From Caulobacter segnis ATCC 21756 (GTDB taxonomy: Bacteria > Pseudomonadota > Alphaproteobacteria > Caulobacterales > Caulobacteraceae): DNA of 64,000 bases. Each line of letters begins with the position of its first letter. Positions within the stretch are counted from its first letter, which is position 1. A model generated the notes under the pieces. It saw only the letters and a list, made by a program, of their open reading frames with translations, did not search any database and had not been told where the DNA came from. This document shows, one piece after another, positions 43,091-51,873 of this stretch. The stretch is taken from NCBI RefSeq assembly GCF_000092285.1, contig NC_014100.1, positions 1,798,001 through 1,862,000 on the forward strand, in the 5' to 3' direction. Made by a program: the position numbers and the translations under genes.

Positions 43091-43134
43091 CCACGAAGAA
43101 CAGCGCCTTAAGTCGGACGGAAGGCTTCGCAGTC

Positions 43135-43944
43135 CTACCAGCCGGCCGATGACCCTAGGGGCAGAAATTCCCGAATCTCGTCGATGATGCGCAGCTCGCC
43201 ATCCACCACCTTGAAAACACCAAGCATATACATGGCGCCGGCGTCCGGCCGCGGATGGTCGGGGATAGGGTGGAAATCTACGACGACAAAGCTGCCGGCG
43301 ACACCCAGTTCGGTGTCGAGCACCGGATAGCGACGCTCGCGAGCGCGTGGACGCGCCGCCCGGGTGTCATTCAGGGCCGAGGCGCAGCTGTGCACCTTGC
43401 CGTCTGGCGAGAGCAGCGTGCGCAAGGTGTTCGTGGTCTTGGCGCCGTTGTCGTACTTGTCGCAGCGATAGTTGAACCGCGGGATCAGGCCGTCGCTTTG
43501 CTCCAGGCCCTCCCAATAGCGGTCAGCCGCTTCGCGCAGCCCGGCTCGGTCGACGCGGCGCGATGGGGGGACAACGGCAGTGTAGAGAATATCGGGCTTC
43601 AAGAGCTGTTCGACATCGGCGAAATGCCCCTTCGCATCGGTGCTGACAATTGTCTCGGCCTCCGCCAAGGCGCCGTCCTGGACCAGCAAGCGCTGCGCAA
43701 AGGGCCGGGGCTGTTCGTCGAGGAAGGCCACGCCCATGCATACGACTTGGCCCGTTTCGATGTCGGCGAAGGCCTGGATCCCCTCGAAGCGCGGCGCGCG
43801 GCCCCACAGGCCCTCGCCGACAGCAAGAAAGACGCCGTTCTCCGAATAGCGAAAGTTCGGGCTCAAGTTGAGCGAAGCCCCGTCTCCGACGGCGAGTGCG
43901 CGGAGATAGGCGTGCATCTGGTCGATCAGCGCGGCCTTGGTCAT
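43135..43944 (-). CDS. DUF8021-like protein 2
   Basis: A 269-residue homologue of the protein at 37175-38002: TIVSTDAKGHFADVEQLLKPDILYTAVVPPSRRV, YWEGLEQSDGLIPRFNYRCDKYDNG, LNDTRAARPRARERRYPVLDTELGVAGSF and RIIDEIREFLPLG. The N terminus differs (MTKAALIDQMHAYLRALAVG). ATG 43944 overlaps the stop of the upstream flavin monooxygenase (TGATG), so this pair is coupled; in the first copy the same two families are also neighbours, which supports a shared function. Confidence 0.75.
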   Translation of the reverse strand: MTKAALIDQMHAYLRALAVGDGASLNLSPNFRYSENGVFLAVGEGLWGRAPRFEGIQAFADIETGQVVCMGVAFLDEQPRPFAQRLLVQDGALAEAETIVSTDAKGHFADVEQLLKPDILYTAVVPPSRRVDRAGLREAADRYWEGLEQSDGLIPRFNYRCDKYDNGAKTTNTLRTLLSPDGKVHSCASALNDTRAARPRARERRYPVLDTELGVAGSFVVVDFHPIPDHPRPDAGAMYMLGVFKVVDGELRIIDEIREFLPLGSSAGW

Positions 43945-45188
43945 CAGGCGATCCCCACCGGCGGTTGACCGAAATGGGTGCGGCCATAGTTGATCGAGGC
44001 GCTGTCGGACTGGTGGGCGAGATGGCCGCGAAGCACCCCGACATTGCGCCAGTAGCGCCCGAGCATGGCGTCCTTCTTGGACGCGGCCGTGCCCGCCGTC
44101 CGAAAGATGATGTCGACCGCCTCGTGGGCCAGATGAATGCTCTGCAGGATCACCAGGGTCAGCCGCCGGAAGACCTCCTCCGAACACGGCTGGCCTGTTT
44201 CGTGCGTGCGCCGCGCGATCTCCATGTAGTCGGTCGCGGTTTGCAGCAGGGCCGCGCGGGCGGTGTCGACGAGCGCCCGGCAGCGGCCATAGTTCAACTG
44301 ATACTCAGCCAGTTCCTGGCGAGGCGCCCCGGTCGGACCGGTCGCCTTGCGCGCCCGGAAGCTCTCCTCGTAGAGGTCGAGCGCGCCTTCGGCGGCGCCG
44401 ACGATCACCGAGGCGGATTCGGTGACGATGAAGGGGCGGGCGGGGCCATAGAACAGGGGGCTTTCGGCATAAGCCTCGGCCGGCGGGACGGCGTCGAACG
44501 GGGGATAGGGTTTGGCCCGATAGTCGGGAACGAACACGTCTGTCATCACGACCCGGTCGGATCCCGTGCCCTGCATGCCGATGACCTCCCAGTTGCGGAC
44601 GATCTCGTATTCGCTGCGATGAAAGAGGCCCATGCGCATGGTCGTTGCGCCGCTCTGCGGATCAGTGACGAGGAAGGTCAGCAGGATGTGAGTCGCATGC
44701 GCGCAACCAGACGCGTAGTCCCAGGCGCCGGTGACGCTGAAACCGCCTGGAACTGGGATGCCGCGTCCCTGCGGCGCTGCGACTTCGGGGGCGCGAAAGT
44801 CGCCCGTCTCGCCATAGGCCTCGATCTGGGCCTCCAAGCTATAGGTGGCCAGTTGGTGGACATGGCCCAGCACGAGCGACAGAACCCAGGCCGTTTCCGG
44901 GCAGCCGCGCGCGACGGCCGTCACCAGCCGGACATAGGTCGGCAGATCAAAGCCGTAGCCGCCGAAGGTGCGCGGCTGGATGACGCGGTAGAATCCGGCG
45001 TCGACCATCGCCTGGTTCGTCTCCTGGGAGATGTTGCCCGCCGCCTCGGCGGCGGCCTGACGCTCGCGAAGAAGATCCCGCATGCCGTCGGCCCGCGCGA
45101 TCATCTGGTCCGGCGTCAGGTCAGGCTCGGGCGGCGAGATAGCAGAAATCGTCGGATTAGGGCGCTGGCCGCGCATCTCAGCGATCAT
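43944..45188 (-). CDS. Flavin-dependent monooxygenase, acyl-CoA dehydrogenase fold, 2
   Basis: A 414-residue protein of the same class as that at 38069-39358, with AMVDAGFYRVIQPRTFGGYG, ARGCPETAWVLSLVLGHVHQLATY, WDYASGCAHATHILLTF, YEIVRNWEVIGMQGTGSDRVV and the end GHLAHQSDSASINYGRTHFG. The pattern GMQGTGSD and a helical C-terminal domain are typical of HsaA-like group D monooxygenases, which use FMNH2 or FADH2 from a partner reductase. It lies downstream of TonB receptor 2 on the same strand (110 bases) and is coupled to DUF8021-like gene 2. Confidence 0.85.
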   Translation of the reverse strand: MIAEMRGQRPNPTISAISPPEPDLTPDQMIARADGMRDLLRERQAAAEAAGNISQETNQAMVDAGFYRVIQPRTFGGYGFDLPTYVRLVTAVARGCPETAWVLSLVLGHVHQLATYSLEAQIEAYGETGDFRAPEVAAPQGRGIPVPGGFSVTGAWDYASGCAHATHILLTFLVTDPQSGATTMRMGLFHRSEYEIVRNWEVIGMQGTGSDRVVMTDVFVPDYRAKPYPPFDAVPPAEAYAESPLFYGPARPFIVTESASVIVGAAEGALDLYEESFRARKATGPTGAPRQELAEYQLNYGRCRALVDTARAALLQTATDYMEIARRTHETGQPCSEEVFRRLTLVILQSIHLAHEAVDIIFRTAGTAASKKDAMLGRYWRNVGVLRGHLAHQSDSASINYGRTHFGQPPVGIA

Positions 45189-45298
45189 GATCGATACTCT
45201 GTGGCTCGTTGACGGTGAGGGCCCCGCCTTCAGAGCGAAGGCGGGGCGGAGGGTGTTGAGCAGGACGCGAAGGACGCTGAGCCCGGCGCAGGCCGGAT

Positions 45299-47593
45299 CT
45301 AGAATTTTCCGGTTAGCACCACGCCGAATGTCCGCGGATCCGAGAGGGTGGCCGAGGCCTGCAACGGCGAGATCGACTGCAGATTCACATAGGTCTTGTA
45401 GCGTTTGTCCGTCACGTTACGGACGTAGCCGGTCACTGAAAGACGGTCGTTCGCCGAGACCCAGGTGAGATTGAGATTGCCTTGGAACAGGGCCTTCTGG
45501 CGCTCGTAGTCCAGCCCGCCCTGCGCCGCCAAGCCCGGCGTGGTGAAGCGAACGTCATAGGCCGATCGCCAGGCGCCGTCGCCGTGCAGGTTGAGCGTTG
45601 AACCGCCTGAGAGCCGGATCTGGTGGTCGTAAAGGAGCGTGAGGCTGGTCGGCGCGAAACCCCAAAGTTCGCGCTGGGCGACGGCGTCCGCAAAGCCGGC
45701 CGGCAGGTCGTGGAATTTAGAATCGATGTGCGAGACGTTCAGGCCGATCCGGTCCGCAGGCGAGAGTTGGAACAAGGTTTCCAGTTCGACGCCCACCATC
45801 CGCAAGGGCACATTGAACAGCACGGCCGAGGCCGGGTTGCTCTGATCGAGCTGAACGCTGGCTTGGTATCCAGCATAGTCATAGTAGAACGCCCCAAGAT
45901 TGACTTGGAGGCGGCGGTCAAAGAAACGGTTCTTGCTGCCAATCTCGTAGGCGGTCAGCTTTTCTGAGTCGTAGGGATAGACGGTCGGGACGTTGCCCGC
46001 ACCCGTGCCGATCTGAACATCGCCGGGGAGGAAGGCGCTGGAGATTGAGGCGTAGAGAAGATTGGCCGGCGCCAAGTCGTATTCGACGCGCGCCTTGTAG
46101 GTCAGGTTCTTAAACGCGCGACGGCCCGCGTTCCCCGAGACCTTAATGGTGGAAATAGACTCCGGCAGGCCCGCGAGGGGCGAGTTCTGACCCGCCACCG
46201 CGCATCCCGAAACGAAGCCGAGGGGGGTATTGCAAAAGACGCTGAGATTGGAGCTGTAAACTTCCGCGGTGGTCACCGTGGTCTTGTCCCAGCGCAGGCC
46301 GCCTGTAAGCCTCAGGGCCTGCGTCACGGGCACGGTCGCTTCGGCGAAGACGCCGAGGTCACGGGTCTTGCGATCGATGTCGGCGCTGAACAGCAGACCG
46401 TCGGACGATTCCCAGACGTTGCGGTTGGAGCTCCGAATGCCGTTGGAATAGTAGAAGAGGCCGGTTTGCCACTTGATCATCGAATCCGGCTGCGACGTCA
46501 GGCGAAGCTCGTGCGTGACGAAGTCGTCCTCGGGCGTGGTGACGATCTGCTTGATCGAGTTGCCGCCGGGACCGACCACAAAGACCGTCGCGTCCTGATT
46601 GAACGAGCGATAGGCGGGCAGATAGGTCAGTCGAGCCGGGCCCAGATCGACGTTGAGCTCCGCCCAAACCTGCCGAGACTTCAATTTCGCCGTACCGACA
46701 GAGTAGGGCGTGTACTCGACCGTGTTGGGGGCGACGAGGTTGCCTGCGGCGCCGCCATTGTAGAGTGTGCGATCCTGCATCGAGGCCCCGACGAGGAGGG
46801 AGACGCCGTCGCTAGGCAGGGCCAGGAGCTTCAGTTTGACGTCATCGCCCCGGCTGGCCCCAAAGCCCTTGTCAACGTCGGCGCCGTCGCGTTCGTAGTG
46901 ATTGGCCGCCACGCGCAGGGCCAGGTGGTCGGACACGATGGGCGCATTCACCGCGACCGAAGCGCGACGCAAATCATAGCTTCCCGCCTCGACAGAGGCG
47001 TCGACCGAATAATCGGCGAGGTTGGGATTGCGCGTATGGATGGCCACCACGCCGGCGGTGGCGCTACGGCCATAGAGCGTGCCTTGGGGACCGCGCAACA
47101 CTTCAACCCGATCGACATCGTAGCCGCCGCCGATGCCGTTATAGACATTGTCGACATAGAGCGCCGTCGCCGGAACGCCCGACAGCGTCTGACCTGAGAG
47201 CCCGCCATTGGATGAGACGCCGCGAATGGTGATCCCGGCGGCCGGGCTGTCGTTTCCAGTCGGCTCGTTTGACACGCCTTCGGACTCGCCGCCTGAAACG
47301 CCGGGCACGGTTTCCAGGATGGTGCTCAGGGTGAACTTTCCCTGGGTCAGCAAGTCTTGGCCGGTTTGGACCGTGACCGATGCGGCCGTCTTTTGCACGT
47401 TGCGCTCGAAACGCTCGGCGGTGACGACGATCTCATCAAGCGCCTGGGGAGCGTCCTGGCTGGTGGGGGCGGCTTTCATCGTCTGGGCCTGGGCCTGGAC
47501 CGGCAGGCACGCCGCGCCCATCGCTAGGGTCAGTCCCGCCGTGCCCGCCAAAAGGCTCCGGCGGCACGCATTGTCTCTGCTGGTTCTCGTCAT
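45299..47593 (-). CDS. TonB-dependent receptor 2
   Basis: A 764-residue outer-membrane receptor. The signal peptide spans about residues 1-37 (RRSLLAGTAGLTLAMGAACLP), then EIVVTAERFERNVQKTAASVTV (TonB box area), VPGVSGG, ITIRGVSSNGG, VEVLRGPQGTLYGRSATAGVVAI and a beta-barrel ending in RTFGVVLTGKF. It resembles receptor 1 only in the general plug features, so it may import a different substrate. ATG 47593 is used; ATG 47608 in the same frame is an alternative. Confidence 0.92.
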   Translation of the reverse strand: MTRTSRDNACRRSLLAGTAGLTLAMGAACLPVQAQAQTMKAAPTSQDAPQALDEIVVTAERFERNVQKTAASVTVQTGQDLLTQGKFTLSTILETVPGVSGGESEGVSNEPTGNDSPAAGITIRGVSSNGGLSGQTLSGVPATALYVDNVYNGIGGGYDVDRVEVLRGPQGTLYGRSATAGVVAIHTRNPNLADYSVDASVEAGSYDLRRASVAVNAPIVSDHLALRVAANHYERDGADVDKGFGASRGDDVKLKLLALPSDGVSLLVGASMQDRTLYNGGAAGNLVAPNTVEYTPYSVGTAKLKSRQVWAELNVDLGPARLTYLPAYRSFNQDATVFVVGPGGNSIKQIVTTPEDDFVTHELRLTSQPDSMIKWQTGLFYYSNGIRSSNRNVWESSDGLLFSADIDRKTRDLGVFAEATVPVTQALRLTGGLRWDKTTVTTAEVYSSNLSVFCNTPLGFVSGCAVAGQNSPLAGLPESISTIKVSGNAGRRAFKNLTYKARVEYDLAPANLLYASISSAFLPGDVQIGTGAGNVPTVYPYDSEKLTAYEIGSKNRFFDRRLQVNLGAFYYDYAGYQASVQLDQSNPASAVLFNVPLRMVGVELETLFQLSPADRIGLNVSHIDSKFHDLPAGFADAVAQRELWGFAPTSLTLLYDHQIRLSGGSTLNLHGDGAWRSAYDVRFTTPGLAAQGGLDYERQKALFQGNLNLTWVSANDRLSVTGYVRNVTDKRYKTYVNLQSISPLQASATLSDPRTFGVVLTGKF

Positions 47594-48428
47594 TTTCCAA
47601 CCCATGATGGGGCCGTTAGCTATCGTTGAACGACCTTTGGGCGGCTCGGCGATGCTTCTCTGTGGTGGCGGCCCTGCTGATGTCGCCACTGTGCTGGCGC
47701 CCGCGGCCGGAAAACTAGTGGGCGCAATTCAGGTGACGCTTGGCTGTGGCAGAGGCGACGCGGAGCGATCGGGAACGCCCCGACCAGGATGCGCGCCAGG
47801 GCGGGCGCGCTTTTCATGCGGGATCGCGCTGGCTGGCGCGGGCCGGGCCGCCACCCAATTCCTCCGCCTGGTTTACATGGCCCAACATGCTAGCCGTGAA
47901 AACGCACGGTCTTGGCGGGCGGCCCCGCCCGTCGTCGCCTTGGGTATGGCCGCCTTCAGGGAGAAGATGATGGAAATCCGACAATGCTTGGCCACGGCCA
48001 TGACTTGGTCGGAACCCTGGTCTGAACGGGTCTGCAGCGGCCAACGGCTCGAGGCGAGCCCCGGTCCAACCTCGGTGACCGCCGGACGGCCCAGTCGGGA
48101 AGGCGTCGCCGCGATCAATGCGCCCAAGGGCGCTCTGGCGCCAATCACCCAGCGCCCTTCGGTCGCCACGCGTCGCTGAGCCAATCGCCTCGAGCCTTTT
48201 TTGATAGAGGCTGGGAGGCCACCGTCCACAACTCATAGCGGGGCTTGCAAGCGGCTTTCCGGCGCTCGGCGTCCGGCGCTTGCGCTCACCACTGACTGTC
48301 TTCCATCAAGCATCGCGTGGCCAAGGGTCAAGCGCGCTCGCGTGAGTGTGCTGGGCCACCATCGCGTCAAACGACCGCGCTGGCCGCGCCTCAGGCCATC
48401 GGCGCATCCGGCTATCGGCGCACCAGGA
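47594..48428. other. Long intergenic region upstream of TonB receptor 2
   Basis: About 830 bases without a supported gene. It holds two weaker relatives of the cluster motif: CCGCCTGGTTTA on the plus strand (47864-47875) and CACTAGTTTT on the minus strand (47711-47720), the latter 118 bases before the receptor start. Open frames on either strand have arginine-rich, shadow-like translations. Confidence 0.45.
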
Positions 48429-48938
48429 TTAGATTTCGGCTGTCCTGCAGAAGCGGCGCTGGTGCCAGACCAGGCTTGGGTTCTGTTCGCCTTCGTCCGT
48501 GAGGATTGAGATCACGGTCCCGATCAGAATTGAGTGGGAGAACGCGTCAATCGCCGCGTGCAGGCGACAATCGAGCGCAACCCCCGCCGATTGCAGGACC
48601 GGCGCGCCCGTGGCCATGGCCGTCCAGGTCTCGCCCGCGAAACGGTCGACATCCTTCCTAGCAAACCGCGCCGCCACGTCACCTTGGTCGGCCAGCAGAA
48701 AATTGACCGCGAAAGTTTGATGCCGCAGCAGCTCATCGTGGGTGCTGGCGGACTTGTTGATGCAGATCAGCACCGAAGGCGGGTCGGCAGAGAGCGAACA
48801 GGTGGCCGTGGCCGTCAGGCCGACAGGGCTTTGCAAGGTTCCCGTCGTTATCAGGGCGACCGGGCTGGCGACCTTCGCCATGGCGGCCAGGAAATCGTCC
48901 CGTGTCGGCGACGGAGGTTGTGGAACCCGTATCGTCAT
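48429..48938 (-). CDS. Flavin reductase
   Basis: A 169-residue protein of the flavin reductase domain (HpaC/HsaB) family: SPVALITTGTLQSPVGLTATATCSLSADPPSVLICINKSAS, FAVNFLLADQ and ALDCRLHAAIDAFSHSILIGTVISI. It supplies reduced flavin to two-component monooxygenases; the two acyl-CoA-dehydrogenase-fold enzymes and the luciferase-like enzyme in this cluster are possible clients. ATG 48938 is chosen; the frame runs further upstream without homology. Confidence 0.9.
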   Translation of the reverse strand: MTIRVPQPPSPTRDDFLAAMAKVASPVALITTGTLQSPVGLTATATCSLSADPPSVLICINKSASTHDELLRHQTFAVNFLLADQGDVAARFARKDVDRFAGETWTAMATGAPVLQSAGVALDCRLHAAIDAFSHSILIGTVISILTDEGEQNPSLVWHQRRFCRTAEI

Positions 48939-49235
48939 GCGCCGCATCCGCACTGAGCGTTGCGATCGCCTGCCCGGAGTTTCGCATAGGGTGAGAGACG
49001 AGCCAGGCGAGGCGCGCAAAGGCGTTCGTCAGCGTTTGCCATTCGCGCCGAACACTTCGTGCGAGACGGCCTTGAAATATCGCGTTCGTGGATGGGCATG
49101 GGGCCTCCAGTGATCCGCGGCCGAGCCGCTGCGTGAGACTCAGTAGGCGTCCAACGACAGTCAAAAACGAGGGGACGGATTGACGTCCGCGCGATTTTGG
49201 CCAGGGTTTCTACGGTGGCCAGGCCGACCTTGGCG

Positions 49236-49910
49236 CTAGCGAGACGGCGCGCCCGCCGCCGCCAGATCGTAGACCGCCGCCATGGGGCCGATGTCCGGAA
49301 GCGGCGGGCCCGCGCTGGTCTGCTCGATCGCGGCTAGCAGGGGCTCGAAATAGGCGTTGATCCGTGCTGGCGAGATATCCGCCGACAGGCTGTACAGCGG
49401 GCCGGCCGCGAGGACGTTGGTCAAGCGTGTCGAAAGATCTTCGCCGCCCGCACCGTCATGGAAGACGATGCTGACGCGAACGGGGCTAGCCTGCAGTTCG
49501 GCGCGAAGCGCCTCGGCCATTCCCACGATGGAACGAAGCAAGACCAGTTCAGGCGTCGAGCTTTCCGGGGGGGCTATCGCCGCGGAGGGCGCGACGACCA
49601 CGATCGCGCCGTGTCCGGCTTGACGAAAGCGTCGGCCAGCGCCGGTGAGCACGCCAAAGGCCCGACGAAGAGGAAGCCGCACCCGCCGCTCCCAATCGAC
49701 GGGATCCTCAGAAAGCGCGCGCTGATCCGATCCAATCGTCAGGATGAGTGCGTCTACTGCGCCAGGGACGGCTTCCACGGCGGCGCGCAACGCCGAAATG
49801 TTCGTCTCGCCGTCGGCGACCTCAAGGCGCGCGATGGGCAAGGCCAGGGCGCCAAGGCCCAAGGACGGCGAGCTGTCGTCGCCGAGCGCGACGCCGATGA
49901 GGGACCTCAT
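49236..49910 (-). CDS. Degenerate SDR-fold protein
   Basis: A 224-residue protein with a Rossmann/SDR layout: ISALRAAVEAVPGAVDALILTIG, DWERRVRLPLRRAFGVLTGAGRRF, AIVVVAPSAAIAPPE and IVGMAEALRAELQASPVRVSIVFHDG. It lacks the TGxxxGIG cofactor motif and the YxxxK active-site pair, so it is unlikely to be an active oxidoreductase and may serve as a partner or binding protein. ATG 49910 lies 7 bases after the stop of a full SDR gene, so the two are co-expressed and may form a mixed oligomer. Confidence 0.65.
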   Translation of the reverse strand: MRSLIGVALGDDSSPSLGLGALALPIARLEVADGETNISALRAAVEAVPGAVDALILTIGSDQRALSEDPVDWERRVRLPLRRAFGVLTGAGRRFRQAGHGAIVVVAPSAAIAPPESSTPELVLLRSIVGMAEALRAELQASPVRVSIVFHDGAGGEDLSTRLTNVLAAGPLYSLSADISPARINAYFEPLLAAIEQTSAGPPLPDIGPMAAVYDLAAAGAPSR

Positions 49911-49917
49911 GATATCC

Positions 49918-50745
49918 TCACGCAAAAGCCAGCAGCGCGTCACGGCGGCTGACGAGGGTCGGCCAAACGTTCCGGTCGGTAAAGACATAGGGGGCGTCGG
50001 CTTCGATGCCGTTCCAAACCATGCGGCCCACCTCGACCGGATTGCGGCCCAGGGCCAGGAGCTGCTTGTGGAATGCTTCCATAGCCTCAAGCGCCTGGTC
50101 GTCGCGAACGGCGTCGGGGTGCTGGAAGATGGTGGGACGCATGCGTTCGTGGTCGTAAATATTCGTGGTGACCGCCGACGGGCATAAGACCGTCGCGCCC
50201 ACGCTACCGCCTTGCAGATCGCGGCGCAGTCCCTCGATCAGGGCGACCACCCCAAACTTCGCGGCCGAATAGACGCCCCCGTCATTGGCCACGATCAGGC
50301 CCCCCATCGACGAGGTCGCCACGATATGGCCAGGCCGCCCGTGCGCCACCATGTGGGGAAGGAAGGTCTCCACGCCGGCTAGGACGCCATCAAGATTGAC
50401 CGAAGTGATCCATTCCCAGTCGGCGTCACTGGCCTCGAGCATGGATCCAAGAACGCCGACTCCGGCGTTCAGGCAGAGGACATGCAGCGCTCCAAACCGC
50501 TCTTCGACGAACCGACGCGCGGCGCGCCACTGGGGGCGGTCGGTGACATCCAGCCGCAGAAAATGCACTTGGTCGCCTGCCGAACCCAGCAGGGTTTGGG
50601 CCTCTTCCAGGTGGTCGTCTCGGACGTCCGTGACGATCACCTGGAGGCCGGCCTCGAGCAGCGCCTGAGCGATGCCCAGACCGATGCCGCTCGCGCCTCC
50701 AGTGACGAGCCCGAGGCTGCCAGACTGGATGGGATGAGTGCGCAT
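49918..50745 (-). CDS. SDR family oxidoreductase 2
   Basis: A 275-residue short-chain dehydrogenase: TGGASGIGLGIAQALLEAG, LNAGVG, catalytic Ser in VATSSMGGL and Tyr/Lys in YSAAKFGV. Asp after the second strand (VIVTDVRDDHLEEA) favours NAD. It is closely similar to the SDR at 51874-52773 (TGGASGIGLGIA, DHLEEA/DHLDEA, TSSM), pointing to duplication. The inverted repeat CAACCTT-CAAA-AAGGTTG is 32 bases upstream of its ATG. Confidence 0.9.
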   Translation of the reverse strand: MRTHPIQSGSLGLVTGGASGIGLGIAQALLEAGLQVIVTDVRDDHLEEAQTLLGSAGDQVHFLRLDVTDRPQWRAARRFVEERFGALHVLCLNAGVGVLGSMLEASDADWEWITSVNLDGVLAGVETFLPHMVAHGRPGHIVATSSMGGLIVANDGGVYSAAKFGVVALIEGLRRDLQGGSVGATVLCPSAVTTNIYDHERMRPTIFQHPDAVRDDQALEAMEAFHKQLLALGRNPVEVGRMVWNGIEADAPYVFTDRNVWPTLVSRRDALLAFA

Positions 50746-50776
50746 GCGTCCACCGTGTCGTTCAGAGAAGAAGGCG

Positions 50777-50794
50777 CAACCTTCAAAAAGGTTG
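50777..50794. promoter_or_regulatory. Inverted repeat upstream of SDR 2, candidate IclR operator
   Basis: CAACCTT-CAAA-AAGGTTG is a perfect 7-base inverted repeat between the IclR gene and the SDR 2 gene, 32 bases from the SDR start. The adjacent IclR protein is the likely binder (inference). Confidence 0.5.
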
Positions 50795-50847
50795 ATGCTC
50801 TTGTACTTTAAAGTCGCGCGTAAACGAGGGGTAGAAATGGCGCAATT

Positions 50848-51624
50848 TCAGGTGTTCGAAAATATTAGAGAGCGCTCGGCCATCTTGGACGCTTCATCAA
50901 CTAGATCTTCGCCGGCTTGGCCGATTAGGGCGGTGTTTTCAGCCGTATGGGCGAGCGCAAGACAGAGGCCGCCCGCAATCCCGCCGTCTTGCTGCTTCAA
51001 CGGAGCCGCCAGCAAAATGACGCCTGGATCGGGGTCATCGAGACTCACGGCGTAGCCGACCGCGCGGATCGTGCGCATGCGCCGCTTGATCTCCAGCCAG
51101 TCGGCGTCTTCGCCTGCGGACTTCTGGAACATGGCCCGGACCGCACGGACCTCCATAAAAGCCAGCATGGCCAAGGCGGGCGGACCGCAAAACAACGGGG
51201 CCAGTCGCCCTCTGGCGAAGACGCCCTCGGGGAGGGGCGGCGCGCCGGACCGATGCTCGTGCATGGCCATGACGTGATCGCGATAGATGCGGCAGATGAA
51301 GACGGTGCTGGGGACCCCGTAGGCGTGCGAAAGCTTGGCGAAGGTCGGTTCGGCCGCTCTGAGCAGGGGGTCTGACGACCGAAGCTGACGGTCATAATGG
51401 ACGATGCCAGGACCGAGCAGGTAGCGGCCGGGACGGATGCTGAAGATGAGGCCGGCCGAGGTGAGGCTGCGGAAGTAGCGATAGACCGTACTTTCCGATT
51501 GGCCGAGCGCGAGGCAGGCGGCTTCCACCGTCCATTCCGGCCGATCCGGCGTGAAGAGGTCCATCACAGAGAGGGTCTTGTCGGAACTCGTTTCGGGACG
51601 ACGCCCGCGCGTAGCGCTCACCAC
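50848..51624 (-). CDS. IclR family transcriptional regulator
   Basis: A 258-residue IclR-type regulator. The winged helix is at residues 14-75 (SVMDLFTPDRPEWTVEAACLALGQSESTVYRYFRSLTSAGLI, RPGRYLLGPGIVHYD), followed by the effector-binding GAF-like domain (LLRAAEPTFAKLSHAYG; AMHEHRSGAPPLPEGVFARGRLAPLFCGPPALAMLAF; ALAHTAENTALIGQAGEDLVD). It probably controls the downstream SDR genes in response to an aromatic intermediate. Confidence 0.9.
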   Translation of the reverse strand: MVSATRGRRPETSSDKTLSVMDLFTPDRPEWTVEAACLALGQSESTVYRYFRSLTSAGLIFSIRPGRYLLGPGIVHYDRQLRSSDPLLRAAEPTFAKLSHAYGVPSTVFICRIYRDHVMAMHEHRSGAPPLPEGVFARGRLAPLFCGPPALAMLAFMEVRAVRAMFQKSAGEDADWLEIKRRMRTIRAVGYAVSLDDPDPGVILLAAPLKQQDGGIAGGLCLALAHTAENTALIGQAGEDLVDEASKMAERSLIFSNT

Positions 51625-51873
51625 GGTTGCGATCCATGAGGACGCCGGCGGCGATGGCCAAGCCTTCTACCCGTTAGAAGATGATCCGAGCGGTAGACTG
51701 TTTCGTGTCCCATCGACGCTTCGAAGCTCCATCCACGACCTGGAAAAGCGCTGAACATACAAGAGGAGCCTGTCGCGGGTCGAGGACAGGCCAGGCAAGG
51801 CTGTCGGTGATGGCCCGGTCCGCCCGTCCCCCAGGGCGCGCTCATGGACGCCCCTCGGGGCGACGGCTCCAAG

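Larger units (their letters stand above)
42362..43134. other. Long intergenic region between convergent genes
   Basis: No well-supported gene. It contains one small frame (42488-42640) with a hydrophobic start and an inverted repeat at 43076-43090 near the end of the leftward DUF8021-like gene. The rest shows only short overlapping frames on both strands. Confidence 0.45.

Noticed and set aside
47208..48179. A 323-codon plus-strand frame over the start of TonB receptor 2 and the gap upstream
   Set aside because: The first third is the reverse of the receptor's coding sequence and the rest has no protein-like pattern.
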